NCBI RefSeq assembly: GCF_000368925.1
Contig: NZ_KB849755.1
Span: 401,639 to 465,638 of the forward strand
DNA: 64,000 nucleotides
Source: Acinetobacter bereziniae LMG 1003 = CIP 70.12
GTDB taxonomy: Bacteria > Pseudomonadota > Gammaproteobacteria > Pseudomonadales > Moraxellaceae
Direction: 5' to 3'
Below are positions 27,288-35,875 of the stretch, one piece after another. Below the pieces are notes generated by a model. The model was not told the DNA's origin and ran no database searches. It worked only from the letters and a program-made list of their open reading frames with translations. Position 1 is the first letter of the stretch; every line of letters begins with the position of its first letter. Both the position numbers and the translations under genes were made by a program.

Positions 27288-28196
27288 TCAAGCTTGTGCC
27301 AACAAAGTTTTGATATGAATATAATGCTGCTCCCCTACACCATTTTCAGTCTGAGCATGCGGTAAAATAATACAATAAGGTGATTGTACTTGTTCACAAC
27401 GATCAACCAATTCCATCATTAAACTGAGTTTTTCTTCATGTTCTGCACTGGGCATTTTTGCATATTCAATTTGCATGGCGTGGGTATCGAGTAAATCCTC
27501 AAACTGCTTCACAAAAAGTCCTTGTCCTCGAGCAGCCTGCTTCCATGAAATACTTTGTAATGAATCACCAATTTTAAAATTTCTTAACTCTTTAAACTCG
27601 TCCAAATCAGGTTGACCCGTATTCGCCTGAATATGTGAATATTGCACACCAGACTTTGCTTCAGGGGCTATCCAATAATCATGGGTCAGATAAATGTATG
27701 TCCATGCTCGGACTAAGCCTAGTGGATAAGTTGAATAAATCTGAATTGGAGGAATTGAAAATTTGCCACGCTTTTGCGGGATAAAATTTAATTCAACACG
27801 CTGTTGTTTATCCTGAAATAAAAAAGGTAGTAATTGATCATCGAATTTAAAATTTAAAAACTTCGGGCTTGCGCGATGTTGTTGCAAAATCACGGTGACT
27901 TTAAAAGCTTCATTAACCTTACCAACTTCATCAACAATGACTTCTATTGTCACACCATGCAATTGTTTAAAACTCAAATAAAAACTAATACACAAGATGG
28001 CACTTATTAAAAAGCAAAAACCTAAAATTAAGTTATTTGCATAGTTAATTCCCGCAATAAATGTGATCAAAATAAGCACAAGATAGAGGAAGCCTTGTTG
28101 ATATATGAATACTAAAACTTCATTTTGTTTGAGTGTGCGTATACCTGTATAACGAAATCTTTGATGCAACCATTGCACGAATCTTTTAGCAAACAT
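27288..28196 (-). CDS. DUF58-domain protein
   Basis: A ~302-residue protein (ATG at 28196; a TTG lies two codons upstream at 28202). Two N-terminal transmembrane helices (~30-75) are followed by a soluble region with the DUF58 signature DEFKELRNFKIGDSLQSISW and KQAARGQGLFVKQFE. DUF58 proteins are nearly always found with MoxR ATPases and carry a von Willebrand A-like fold, suggesting they are clients or partners of the chaperone-like ATPase. Here it sits between moxR (13 bp or less upstream) and tgpA. Confidence 0.85.
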   Translation of the reverse strand: MFAKRFVQWLHQRFRYTGIRTLKQNEVLVFIYQQGFLYLVLILITFIAGINYANNLILGFCFLISAILCISFYLSFKQLHGVTIEVIVDEVGKVNEAFKVTVILQQHRASPKFLNFKFDDQLLPFLFQDKQQRVELNFIPQKRGKFSIPPIQIYSTYPLGLVRAWTYIYLTHDYWIAPEAKSGVQYSHIQANTGQPDLDEFKELRNFKIGDSLQSISWKQAARGQGLFVKQFEDLLDTHAMQIEYAKMPSAEHEEKLSLMMELVDRCEQVQSPYCIILPHAQTENGVGEQHYIHIKTLLAQA

Positions 28197-28209
28197 GGTC
28201 AAATCCCAA

Positions 28210-29169
28210 TTAACCTTGAACAGGAACTTTTTGCATCAAAGCTAAAGTTTCAGACTCGCCTAATCCTATACGATGCGAAGTAACTGCAACAAATACGGCT
28301 TGTACATCATCTGCAATTACAAATGATCTTTTTTCAATAAATGCATGCGCTTGAGCAGCCTTTTTCAATGCCAATACACCACGCGTAGACAACCCATGAC
28401 GTCCTTTTCTGGTTTCTTCAGCTAAATCAAGTATATAATCAAAAACCAAATCATTAATTGCAATGTTATTAACCATACATTGTAATTGCAGAATCTCTTC
28501 TTGTTTAAAAATGGATTGTAAATTTTCAATTAAGTCATGACGAGAATGTTGTTGTAAAAGTAATTTTTCTGCTGAACGTGATGGATAACCCAGGGATAAC
28601 CGCATTAGAAAGCGGTCTAACTGAGATTCAGGTAGGCTATATGTACCACTTTGAAAAAGTGGGTTTTGTGTTGCAATCACCCAAAATGGCTGTGGCAGTG
28701 TATAACGGACACCATCCACTGTGACATTACCCTCTTCCATTGCTTCCAACAATGCACTTTGGGTTTTTGGACTACAACGATTGATTTCATCCGCAAGTAA
28801 TATTTGAGTGAAAATAGGTCCATACTTAAATTCAAATTGATGTTCTTTTTGATTAAACATATTAATCCCAATCACATCACTGGCCAGCATATCATTGGTA
28901 AATTGAATTCGTTGAAAATCAAGCCCTGCTAAACGAGACAAACTGCTGGCTAAAGTCGTTTTACCTAAGCCTGGCAAATCTTCAAAGAGTAAATGCCCTC
29001 CAGCCAATAAACTACACAAGGCAAGTTTTGTTTGTTGCTGTTTATCTAAAATGATTTGGTTAATTTGCACTAAGAACTCATCAACCTTCGGATAATAACG
29101 TGATAAGTCTAAATCACTCAATTCGGAATTCTGTTGCAGTGTATTTCCTCGTGTTGTTCCCCAAATCAC
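28210..29169 (-). CDS. MoxR-family AAA+ ATPase
   Basis: A 319-residue AAA+ ATPase thought to act as a chaperone for partner complexes. Walker A is EDLPGLGKTTL (Lys70), Walker B is ILLADEINR, sensor 1 is WVIATQNP, and the arginine region is PESQLDRFLMRL. The lid domain follows (TRKGRHGLSTRGVLALKKAA). The start is GTG at 29169 with GGGGA upstream. It is the first gene of the three-gene operon with DUF58 and tgpA, a conserved set in gammaproteobacteria. Confidence 0.9.
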   Translation of the reverse strand: MIWGTTRGNTLQQNSELSDLDLSRYYPKVDEFLVQINQIILDKQQQTKLALCSLLAGGHLLFEDLPGLGKTTLASSLSRLAGLDFQRIQFTNDMLASDVIGINMFNQKEHQFEFKYGPIFTQILLADEINRCSPKTQSALLEAMEEGNVTVDGVRYTLPQPFWVIATQNPLFQSGTYSLPESQLDRFLMRLSLGYPSRSAEKLLLQQHSRHDLIENLQSIFKQEEILQLQCMVNNIAINDLVFDYILDLAEETRKGRHGLSTRGVLALKKAAQAHAFIEKRSFVIADDVQAVFVAVTSHRIGLGESETLALMQKVPVQG

Positions 29170-29333
29170 CTTATTTTCCCCAATCGTAATTTTTTAAGTA
29201 ATTTGATTAACATACACGTTTTTAAGGGATACTCAAAGTGCAACAATTCATGAATTTCGCCACTTGGTTCATTTTGACTAAAAAACGATTCTTATCATTC
29301 TTTAAAGATCAATTTAGGGTCTAAATCATGTGT

Positions 29334-30377
29334 TCATACACATCTATTTCGAGCATGGTTTAATCTTGATTTTAAATCATCTGCACTTATTGAAAATTCA
29401 ATATCTGAAACCTCAGCTTGCTTAATCAATTCAATAAGCAACTGATTGATGGGTGCTTGAGTGTTGAGTCGATGTGCTAACTTCACCACCTCACCGTTAA
29501 TCCAATCAACTTCAGTGCTTCGCCCTGCAATCAAATCATCTTGCATCGACGAACGTGCCAACGGATCAATTTTCAGCATTTTACGACTTAATATTTTAAA
29601 TAAAATATTCGGCAGACTCATGATTTTAGGAAGCAAATGTGCAGAAATTGCAGTCAACTTTGCAGGTTTGATCTGTGCCAAATCCAGTAAATCAAGTGCT
29701 TCTTGTTGCGCCATTGCGAGACATTGACGATATTGCAAATTCGATAATTGTGCTTTTAAAGGTAATTTTGATAAGGCATTAATAGAATTATTTAAGTTAA
29801 GTAAAACTTTTGCCCATTGCACAGCAAGCATGTCCTGATCAAATACAATATCTAATTGCGATTTCTGAAAAAGTTGGGCTAAATCTTGTTGTTTGGAAAA
29901 GTTTTTGACATGAATTGCCCCTGATGTACCTTGATGAAAATGTCCAGATCCCAAGGCAGCCACATTAAAAGGAACCATCCCCGCTAAGATTGTCATATCT
30001 GGTAAAAACTGTTTAAGTACAGCAACATTACTTAATCCATTTTGAAAACTCAGGATATAAGGTCTGTGCTTAAGACCAGCATTACTTTGAACGAATATTT
30101 TCTGAAGCGCTTTGGCGACTTGTTCAGTTGCCGCTGATTTAACACAGACAAAAATAATATCAGCATCCAAAGCAATACTCGGATCTTGTGATAATTTTAG
30201 TTCATTTGCAGGTATAGATAAGTTATTCCCTAAATAATCCGTAAGTTTCAAACCTGATTTGGATAATTCATCATACATGCGTGGACGGGTCATAAATGTT
30301 ACGTCTACACCAGATGCAGCCAATCGACCACCAATATAACACCCAATACTTCCCGCGCCATAAATACAAATCTTCAT
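29334..30377 (-). CDS. panE: 2-dehydropantoate 2-reductase
   Basis: A 347-residue NADPH-dependent ketopantoate reductase (ApbA/PanE family) for pantothenate and coenzyme A synthesis. The N-terminal Rossmann motif GAGSIGCYIGG binds NADPH; FVCVKSAATEQV and LSFQNGLSNV line the active site; the catalytic Lys lies in VQWAKVLLNLNNSINALS; and RSSMQDDLIAGRSTEVDWIN is the C-terminal signature. AGGGAT before the ATG supports the start. At 347 residues it is somewhat longer than the E. coli enzyme (303), and paralogues of this family can act on other 2-oxo acids. Confidence 0.83.
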   Translation of the reverse strand: MKICIYGAGSIGCYIGGRLAASGVDVTFMTRPRMYDELSKSGLKLTDYLGNNLSIPANELKLSQDPSIALDADIIFVCVKSAATEQVAKALQKIFVQSNAGLKHRPYILSFQNGLSNVAVLKQFLPDMTILAGMVPFNVAALGSGHFHQGTSGAIHVKNFSKQQDLAQLFQKSQLDIVFDQDMLAVQWAKVLLNLNNSINALSKLPLKAQLSNLQYRQCLAMAQQEALDLLDLAQIKPAKLTAISAHLLPKIMSLPNILFKILSRKMLKIDPLARSSMQDDLIAGRSTEVDWINGEVVKLAHRLNTQAPINQLLIELIKQAEVSDIEFSISADDLKSRLNHARNRCV

Positions 30378-30694
30378 CTCAACATCCCTTTAACCAATAT
30401 ATTTCTGTCATTTTTCTGTTTCAACATTTTATCTGAGATAATTGAAATGAACTGTCCACTATCCGACAATTTATAATGTTTATTTCATGGCAATTTGCAA
30501 TAACGCTTTGCAATCACAATTTACCTAAGTCCACGGAATAAAAATGATAGCGAATATAGTTAAACCGTCTAATAATTCATACAAATATGCCAATGTAAAT
30601 AATTAATATTTAATAACATTTACACCCACTAGAAGATTTTGATCATTCATTTACTTCGTCCTTTTGAATCATAGATGGACTTGCTATCGTTAGT

Positions 30695-30814
30695 CGACAT
30701 GGATGTCGCCATGTTGAGCGGGGGTATGTGAGCAAAAACAAAGCACTGCTTTGCTTGCAGCGCAAGACCCTGTTAAACGAATGATTTTTGTTACTTTTCA
30801 TCTCTGAAAAGTAA
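30695..30814. repeat. Four consecutive perfect hairpins
   Basis: Stem 1: 30695-30700 with 30703-30708. Stem 2: 30739-30744 with 30748-30753. Stem 3: 30754-30758 with 30762-30766. Stem 4: 30791-30800 with 30805-30814 (10 bp, 4-nt loop). Stems 2 and 3 abut, so they could stack. There is no U tract, so this is not a simple terminator. Confidence 0.6.
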
Positions 30815-30986
30815 AGTATCGCCTACGCAAAACAATTTAAACTTTAGAAGTAAAGCGTGGCAGTGCAAGCTTTGTCTCATCAAACAATTTATTGACCGCT
30901 TTAATTTTAATAATTAAGAGAAATGATATTTTACTGTATGAATTTTTCATCAGATTGACTATACCTTACCTAAATCACTGCCCAAT

Positions 30987-31013
30987 GAAAAACGGCACCG
31001 AAGTACCGTTTTA
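30987..31013 (-). terminator. Rho-independent terminator of cstA-ybdD
   Basis: AAAACGGCAC and GTACCGTTTT pair (one mismatch) around a CGAA tetraloop, with a T run after the stem on the minus strand. It lies about 55 bp after the ybdD stop. Confidence 0.8.
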
Positions 31014-31066
31014 ACTACCATTCAAAACAGCATCAAAGTACTGTTCCATATGATTAGACACTCATC

Positions 31067-31369
31067 TCAGCATGGACACTTTTTCATCGTACCACCAGCA
31101 CTCGGATAACGAGCATCTACACAGTAACGATGAAAAGTTTTCTCATCCATTGCATCCATATCAGGATGATGCTTTTTCATATGTTCCAAATAGTTTTGAT
31201 AATCTGGTACACCAACCATCAAACGAAAACTCTGCTGTAAGCGTGTCCATAATGTTGCAATTCTTGACCAATTCTTAGGATTAAAAATTAGATCCTTTTG
31301 CGACATGATGGTCATTTTGATGATTTTATAAATTACCATCTTACCACCTTTGGCGAATTTAAGATTCAT
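31067..31369 (-). CDS. YbdD/YjiX-family protein (DUF466)
   Basis: A 100-residue protein from the ATG at 31369, which has GAGGTG 6 nt upstream; an alternative start at 31336 (MVIYK) also has a good AAAGGTGG site. The C-terminal half is the conserved part: RLMVGVPDYQNYLEHMKKHH, then PDM, and the end CPC. The family travels with CstA/BtsT carbon-starvation transporters; the gene starts about 25 bp after the cstA stop. Its N-terminal ~40 residues are longer than in E. coli YbdD (65 residues in total). Molecular function is unknown. Confidence 0.85.
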   Translation of the reverse strand: MNLKFAKGGKMVIYKIIKMTIMSQKDLIFNPKNWSRIATLWTRLQQSFRLMVGVPDYQNYLEHMKKHHPDMDAMDEKTFHRYCVDARYPSAGGTMKKCPC

Positions 31370-31394
31370 CTTACTCACCTCACTTATAAGTCAA

Positions 31395-33497
31395 TTAATG
31401 CTTTGCAGACGTGACAACAGTTTCTTCAGGGTCAGCATATACTGCAGGCGCTTCATTAACTGTTGGTGTTGGGCTTGCCAATGCACGGCGAATTACCCCA
31501 ACAGCGGCAACCAACATTACGACCGCAACAATCATAAAGAATGCACACAATGCTGCATTGATCTGATTCGATAAAACAATCGTTTGCATCTCTTCAAGTG
31601 TTTTTGCAGGTTTTAAAATTTCACCCTGAGCAATTGCAGCTGAGAATTTATCTGCTTGTGCCAAGAAACCAATCTTTGGATTTGAATGAAAGATTTTTTG
31701 CCAACCCGCTGTCATACAAGTAATGAATAAGAAAACTGTAGGTACAATCGTGACCCACACATACTTTTCTTTTTTCATTTTAAATAGAATGACCGTACCA
31801 AGAATAAGCGCCATAGCAGCGAGCATTTGGTTACCAATACCAAATAAAGGCCACAAGCTATTGATACCACCCAGCGGATCAACAACACCCTGATACACAA
31901 AGAAGCCCCAGCCAGCAACCGCCACCGCTGTACCAATCATATTTCCAAAGAAGTTATGTGAATTTTTAAGTGCAGGAACAACTATACCCACGGTATCCTG
32001 AACCATAAAACGACAAGCACGTGTACCCGCATCAACCGCAGTCAAAATGAACAAAGCTTCAAATAAAATCGCAAAATGATACCAGAACGCCATCATCGAA
32101 CGATTATTAAAAATATCCGTGATGATATGTGCCATACCAATTGCAAATGTTGGTGCACCACCAGTACGAGAAAGAATGGTACTTTCGCCAACTTCTTTAG
32201 CCAGTAGACTTAATGTTTCAGGCGTCACTACGAAACCGAGATTACGTACCGCTTCTGCTGCACTTTCTACAGTTGTACCCAATACTGCTGCAGGCGCATT
32301 AATCGCAAAGTAAACACCAGGCTCAAGTACAGTTGCACAAATCATTGCCATAATCGCGACAAATGATTCCATGAGCATGCCGCCATAACCAATGACACGA
32401 ATATTGACTTCGTTATCAACCAGTTTAGGTGTAGTCCCTGAAGAAACTAAGGCATGGAAGCCTGAAATCGCACCACAAGCGATGGTAATAAATAAGAATG
32501 GGAACATTGATCCAGCAAAAACAGGACCAGTACCATCAACAAAATGCGTTACAGAAGGCATTTTTAACATCGGCATGGCAACAATGATACCCACTGCCAA
32601 ACCTGCAATTACACCAATTTTTAAGAAAGTTGATAAGTAATCACGTGGCGCCAATAGTAACCAAACAGGTAATACTGAAGCTACAAATCCGTAAATGATC
32701 AGTGCCCAAGTCAGTTGAGTCCCAGTTAAAGTAAAGAATGGTCCCCAATATGGGTCAGCAGCAACATTACCACCATACACAATTGCAGCCATCATCAAAA
32801 CAAAGCCAATAATCGACACTTCTGCAATTCGTCCAGGGCGGATATAACGCATATATACCCCCATGAACAAGGCGATCGGTATGGTTGCTGCAATACTGAA
32901 TACGCCCCACGGACTGTGTGCAAGCGCTTTAACCACAACCAATGCCAGTACAGCAAGGATAATGATCATCACCCCCAATGCACCCAGCATCACTACAACA
33001 CCAGCAAATGAGCCAAGTTCTTGCTTTGCCATCTCCCCCAATGAACGTCCATCGCGACGTGTTGAGATAAATAGCACCAAGAAATCCTGAACAGCACCCG
33101 CCAAGACCACTCCGACTAAAAGCCAAATTGTTCCTGGTAGGTAGCCCATTTGAGCAGCAAGAATAGGTCCAACTAATGGACCTGCGCCTGCGATTGCTGC
33201 AAAATGGTGACCAAAAAGCACATACTTATTGGTTGGCACATAATCCAGACCATCAGCTAAACGATGTGCAGGGGTTAACCGTCTCGGATTGAGCTCAAAA
33301 ACTTTATTGGCGATAAATAAACTATAAAAACGATATGCAATGCTATATACACACACTGCAGCAAGCACCAACCAAACAGCATTGACATGCTCACCTTTAC
33401 TGACTGCGAGTATTCCAAAAGATACTGCACCAATTATGGCGACAATCACCCAGACCAACTTTGATAAGGGCGATGACTTTGTCTGAATATTTTCCAT
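31395..33497 (-). CDS. cstA: Carbon starvation protein A (pyruvate/peptide transporter)
   Basis: A 700-residue polytopic inner-membrane transporter of the CstA/BtsT family; BtsT and CstA import pyruvate with protons, and CstA has also been linked to peptides. Signatures seen: TNKYVLFGHHFAAIAGAGPL, PILAAQMGYLPGTIWLLVGV, the FISTRRDGRSLGEMA loop, and FHALVSSGTTPKLVDNE. About 16-18 helices are expected. GTGAGG precedes the ATG. It is cotranscribed with the YbdD-family gene. Confidence 0.92.
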   Translation of the reverse strand: MENIQTKSSPLSKLVWVIVAIIGAVSFGILAVSKGEHVNAVWLVLAAVCVYSIAYRFYSLFIANKVFELNPRRLTPAHRLADGLDYVPTNKYVLFGHHFAAIAGAGPLVGPILAAQMGYLPGTIWLLVGVVLAGAVQDFLVLFISTRRDGRSLGEMAKQELGSFAGVVVMLGALGVMIIILAVLALVVVKALAHSPWGVFSIAATIPIALFMGVYMRYIRPGRIAEVSIIGFVLMMAAIVYGGNVAADPYWGPFFTLTGTQLTWALIIYGFVASVLPVWLLLAPRDYLSTFLKIGVIAGLAVGIIVAMPMLKMPSVTHFVDGTGPVFAGSMFPFLFITIACGAISGFHALVSSGTTPKLVDNEVNIRVIGYGGMLMESFVAIMAMICATVLEPGVYFAINAPAAVLGTTVESAAEAVRNLGFVVTPETLSLLAKEVGESTILSRTGGAPTFAIGMAHIITDIFNNRSMMAFWYHFAILFEALFILTAVDAGTRACRFMVQDTVGIVVPALKNSHNFFGNMIGTAVAVAGWGFFVYQGVVDPLGGINSLWPLFGIGNQMLAAMALILGTVILFKMKKEKYVWVTIVPTVFLFITCMTAGWQKIFHSNPKIGFLAQADKFSAAIAQGEILKPAKTLEEMQTIVLSNQINAALCAFFMIVAVVMLVAAVGVIRRALASPTPTVNEAPAVYADPEETVVTSAKH

Positions 33498-33821
33498 TAA
33501 AACCTCACATCTTGATTACAAAAAGCAGTTCCATTGTTTTTATAAAGCGTAATGCATTTCCGTGTGACTCTTTCCCTGGTGACTCTACTCCTCATTTTTT
33601 TGTTTTCATCTAAGACTTTGGATGTAAAACTGGTTTGAATATGTACTATTAGCATGACATCACAATGACTTAAACTATTACAATGTTATTTTTATCATTC
33701 TTGTCATATTCCGACTATTCGACTCTACTATTAATTATTCTCAGTCGATCTACGACTTTAGTCGGAAATTTATCCATAACTCGCTACTGTTAACGTCCCT
33801 AGTTCAACACAAATTAAAAAC
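33498..33821. other. Intergenic region upstream of cstA
   Basis: Holds the cstA promoter region. CAGTCGATCTACGACTTTAG near 33741-33761 contains short inverted GTCG/CGAC elements that could bind a regulator, but I cannot assign one. I see no gene. Confidence 0.4.
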
Positions 33822-33849
33822 AAAAAAAGGGATGATTTTCATCATCCCT
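33822..33849 (-). terminator. Rho-independent terminator of efp
   Basis: AGGGATGA and TCATCCCT form a perfect 8-bp stem with a 6-nt loop; a seven-T run follows on the minus strand. It lies about 20 bp past the efp stop. Confidence 0.85.
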
Positions 33850-33870
33850 CGCATCATCATTGAAAAATGA

Positions 33871-34440
33871 TTAAGCACGCTCTAAGTAGTCACCTGTACG
33901 GGTATCTACACGAACGCTTTCTTCTTGCTGTACGAATAATGGAACACGTACTACAGCACCTGTTTCAAGCTTCGCTGGTTTACCGCCACCACCAGAAGTA
34001 TCACCACGTACACCTGGATCAGTTTCAACGATTTTCAACACCACAAAGTTAGGCGGGCTTACTGTTAATGGCACACCATTAAACAGCATAATCGTACATT
34101 TTTCATTTGAATCATCTTTTAACCATTTCGCAGCATCACCCATCGCAACTTTATCAGCAGCAATTTGCTCGAAAGATACAGGATCCATGAAGTTCCACAT
34201 TTCACCATCGTTGTAAAGGTAATCCATTTCAACTTCAACGATGTCAGCAGCTTCTAATGAATCACCTGATTTGAAAGTTTTTTCTAATACTTTACCAGAT
34301 TTAAGGTTACGTAATTTTACACGGTTGAACGCTTGACCTTTACCTGGTTTTACATATTCGTTTTCCATGATTGAACATGGGTTACCATCAAGCATAACCT
34401 TTAGGCCAGCTTTGAAATCATTTGTAGAATAATAGGCCAT
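33871..34440 (-). CDS. efp: Elongation factor P
   Basis: A 189-residue translation factor from MAYYSTNDFK (34440) that rescues ribosomes stalled at polyproline. The three beta-barrel domains are intact. The modification site is Lys34 in YVKPGKGQAF, the exact place that EpmA/EpmB beta-lysylate in E. coli. The divergent epmB gene 400 bp away supports this modification pathway; epmA is not in the window. The family's conserved end RTGDYLERA is present. Confidence 0.96.
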   Translation of the reverse strand: MAYYSTNDFKAGLKVMLDGNPCSIMENEYVKPGKGQAFNRVKLRNLKSGKVLEKTFKSGDSLEAADIVEVEMDYLYNDGEMWNFMDPVSFEQIAADKVAMGDAAKWLKDDSNEKCTIMLFNGVPLTVSPPNFVVLKIVETDPGVRGDTSGGGGKPAKLETGAVVRVPLFVQQEESVRVDTRTGDYLERA

Positions 34441-34844
34441 GAAAGGCACACTCCAAACTTACTAATTTAAATCTCTAATGTCATGCGATCAACAAATCAT
34501 CTGATTTGTAATCGGGTCTATTTAACACTTCAAAATCGCTGAATTGCCAACACACCCAGAATGATCACTCTCAACAATAAAGAATGTATTATACATTTTT
34601 CGTATTCTAAATGAGCAATACGTCGTGAAGCAATGAAAAATTACCCATGTTCTGTCAGATTGAGGGTAAAATCTCCGATTCATTGTTTTTTTGTACTGAT
34701 TGACTCTCCTTTCGGTCCGATGTAATGAATCAGCTGTATAGGTTTAGATACAGCTCACAATGTTATTATGTCCAATCTGACAGATTTAATCTGAATAGAC
34801 ATTTGACCCCTTCTCTCCTCCATTGACTATTTATCGCACGTGGC
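34441..34844. other. Divergent efp-epmB intergenic region, 404 bp
   Basis: Should hold the promoters of both genes. It also carries the nested inverted-repeat element at 34651-34784. No open frame is convincing. Confidence 0.5.
34651..34784. repeat. Nested inverted-repeat element with three-way-junction potential
   Basis: The outer arms TCTGTCAGATTG (34651-34662) and CAATCTGACAGA (34773-34784) are a perfect 12-bp inverted repeat. Inside are GATTCATT/AATGAATC (34677-34684, 34724-34731) and, directly abutting it, AGCTGTAT/ATACAGCT (34732-34739, 34748-34755). As RNA this gives a closing stem plus two stacked arms; as DNA it looks like a 134-bp MITE with 12-bp terminal repeats. No clear target-site duplication flanks it. 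It ends 60 bp before the epmB start. Confidence 0.6.
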
Positions 34845-35861
34845 ATGTTAAATTATTTATATCAAGAGCAAAATTGGCAATCTCAACTCAGTGATTTAGT
34901 GACTGATCCACTCGAATTACTTGAACTTCTCACATTGTCGAAAGAACAATTATTGTCTGGTGCAATTCTTGCGACTGCTCAATTTAAATTACGTGTACCT
35001 CGAGCGTTTGTTGCGAAAATGGAAAAAGGCAATCCGTTAGACCCCCTACTTTTACAGGTACTCCCCCATCATCTTGAACTTGAAGAACATGAAGGTTTTG
35101 TAACGGATCCATTGGGTGAGGAACAGGCAAATCAAATTCCAGGTGTTTTACATAAATATAGATCACGTTTTTTATTGACCTTAACAGGTGCTTGTGCGGT
35201 TCACTGCCGTTATTGCTTCCGTAGACATTTTCCATATCAAGAAAATCTACCTAAAAACGATGATTGGGCGAATATTAAAAACTATTTAGAGCAGCATCCA
35301 GAAATTAATGAAGTGATTTTAAGTGGGGGGGATCCCCTGACCTTATCAAATCGCAAACTGGCACTCTGGTTAGAACGTCTAGCATCTCTCAGTCAAATTA
35401 AAATCCTGAGAATTCATTCACGAGTTCCTATTGTTATTCCTGAAAGAATCGATGAAGAGCTGGTTTCTTTATTGAAAAACAGTAGGCTACGTGTGATTCT
35501 AGTGGTACACTCAAATCATCCAGCTGAACTCGATAATTTGACCTGTTCAAAACTTGCTCACTTGGCAAAACAAAATATTCTTGTGTTGAATCAAGCCGTT
35601 TTACTTAAAGGTGTGAATGATTCTGCACAAACACTCGTTGATTTAAGTCAGCGACTTTTTGAAGCACAAGTTTTACCTTACTATTTACACGTTTTAGATA
35701 AGGTCAAAGGTGCATATCATTTTGATTTGGGGGCAGAAAAAATTGATCAGATCTACAAGGATGTATTAGCCAGCTTACCTGGATATCTAGTCCCAAAACT
35801 GGTTCGAGAAGTTGCGGGAGAAAATAATAAAACACCGCTGTTTGGAGTCACAACCTTTTAA
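34845..35861 (+). CDS. epmB: EF-P (R)-beta-lysine modification protein, lysine 2,3-aminomutase type
   Basis: A 338-residue radical-SAM and PLP enzyme that turns L-lysine into (R)-beta-lysine for attachment to EF-P Lys34. The 4Fe-4S motif CAVHCRYCF (Cys117, Cys121, Cys124) is complete. EVILSGGDPLTLSNRKL is the SAM-binding glycine motif, and LNQAVLLKGVND contains the PLP Lys. Its length matches E. coli EpmB and is shorter than clostridial lysine aminomutases. It lies divergent to its substrate gene efp, and the PilZ gene follows 14 bp downstream. Confidence 0.93.
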   Translation: MLNYLYQEQNWQSQLSDLVTDPLELLELLTLSKEQLLSGAILATAQFKLRVPRAFVAKMEKGNPLDPLLLQVLPHHLELEEHEGFVTDPLGEEQANQIPGVLHKYRSRFLLTLTGACAVHCRYCFRRHFPYQENLPKNDDWANIKNYLEQHPEINEVILSGGDPLTLSNRKLALWLERLASLSQIKILRIHSRVPIVIPERIDEELVSLLKNSRLRVILVVHSNHPAELDNLTCSKLAHLAKQNILVLNQAVLLKGVNDSAQTLVDLSQRLFEAQVLPYYLHVLDKVKGAYHFDLGAEKIDQIYKDVLASLPGYLVPKLVREVAGENNKTPLFGVTTF

Positions 35862-35875
35862 GAGTTGAAACGCTC

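Larger units (their letters stand above)
30378..31066. other. Gene-free region of 689 bp with clustered hairpins
   Basis: No convincing open frame on either strand. The centre, 30695-30814, holds four perfect inverted repeats in a row (CGACAT/ATGTCG, CAAAGC/GCTTTG, CTTGC/GCAAG and TTACTTTTCA/TGAAAAGTAA). The right end holds the terminator of the ybdD gene. The stretch could be a decayed gene, a dispersed repeat, or an unannotated structured RNA. Confidence 0.5.
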
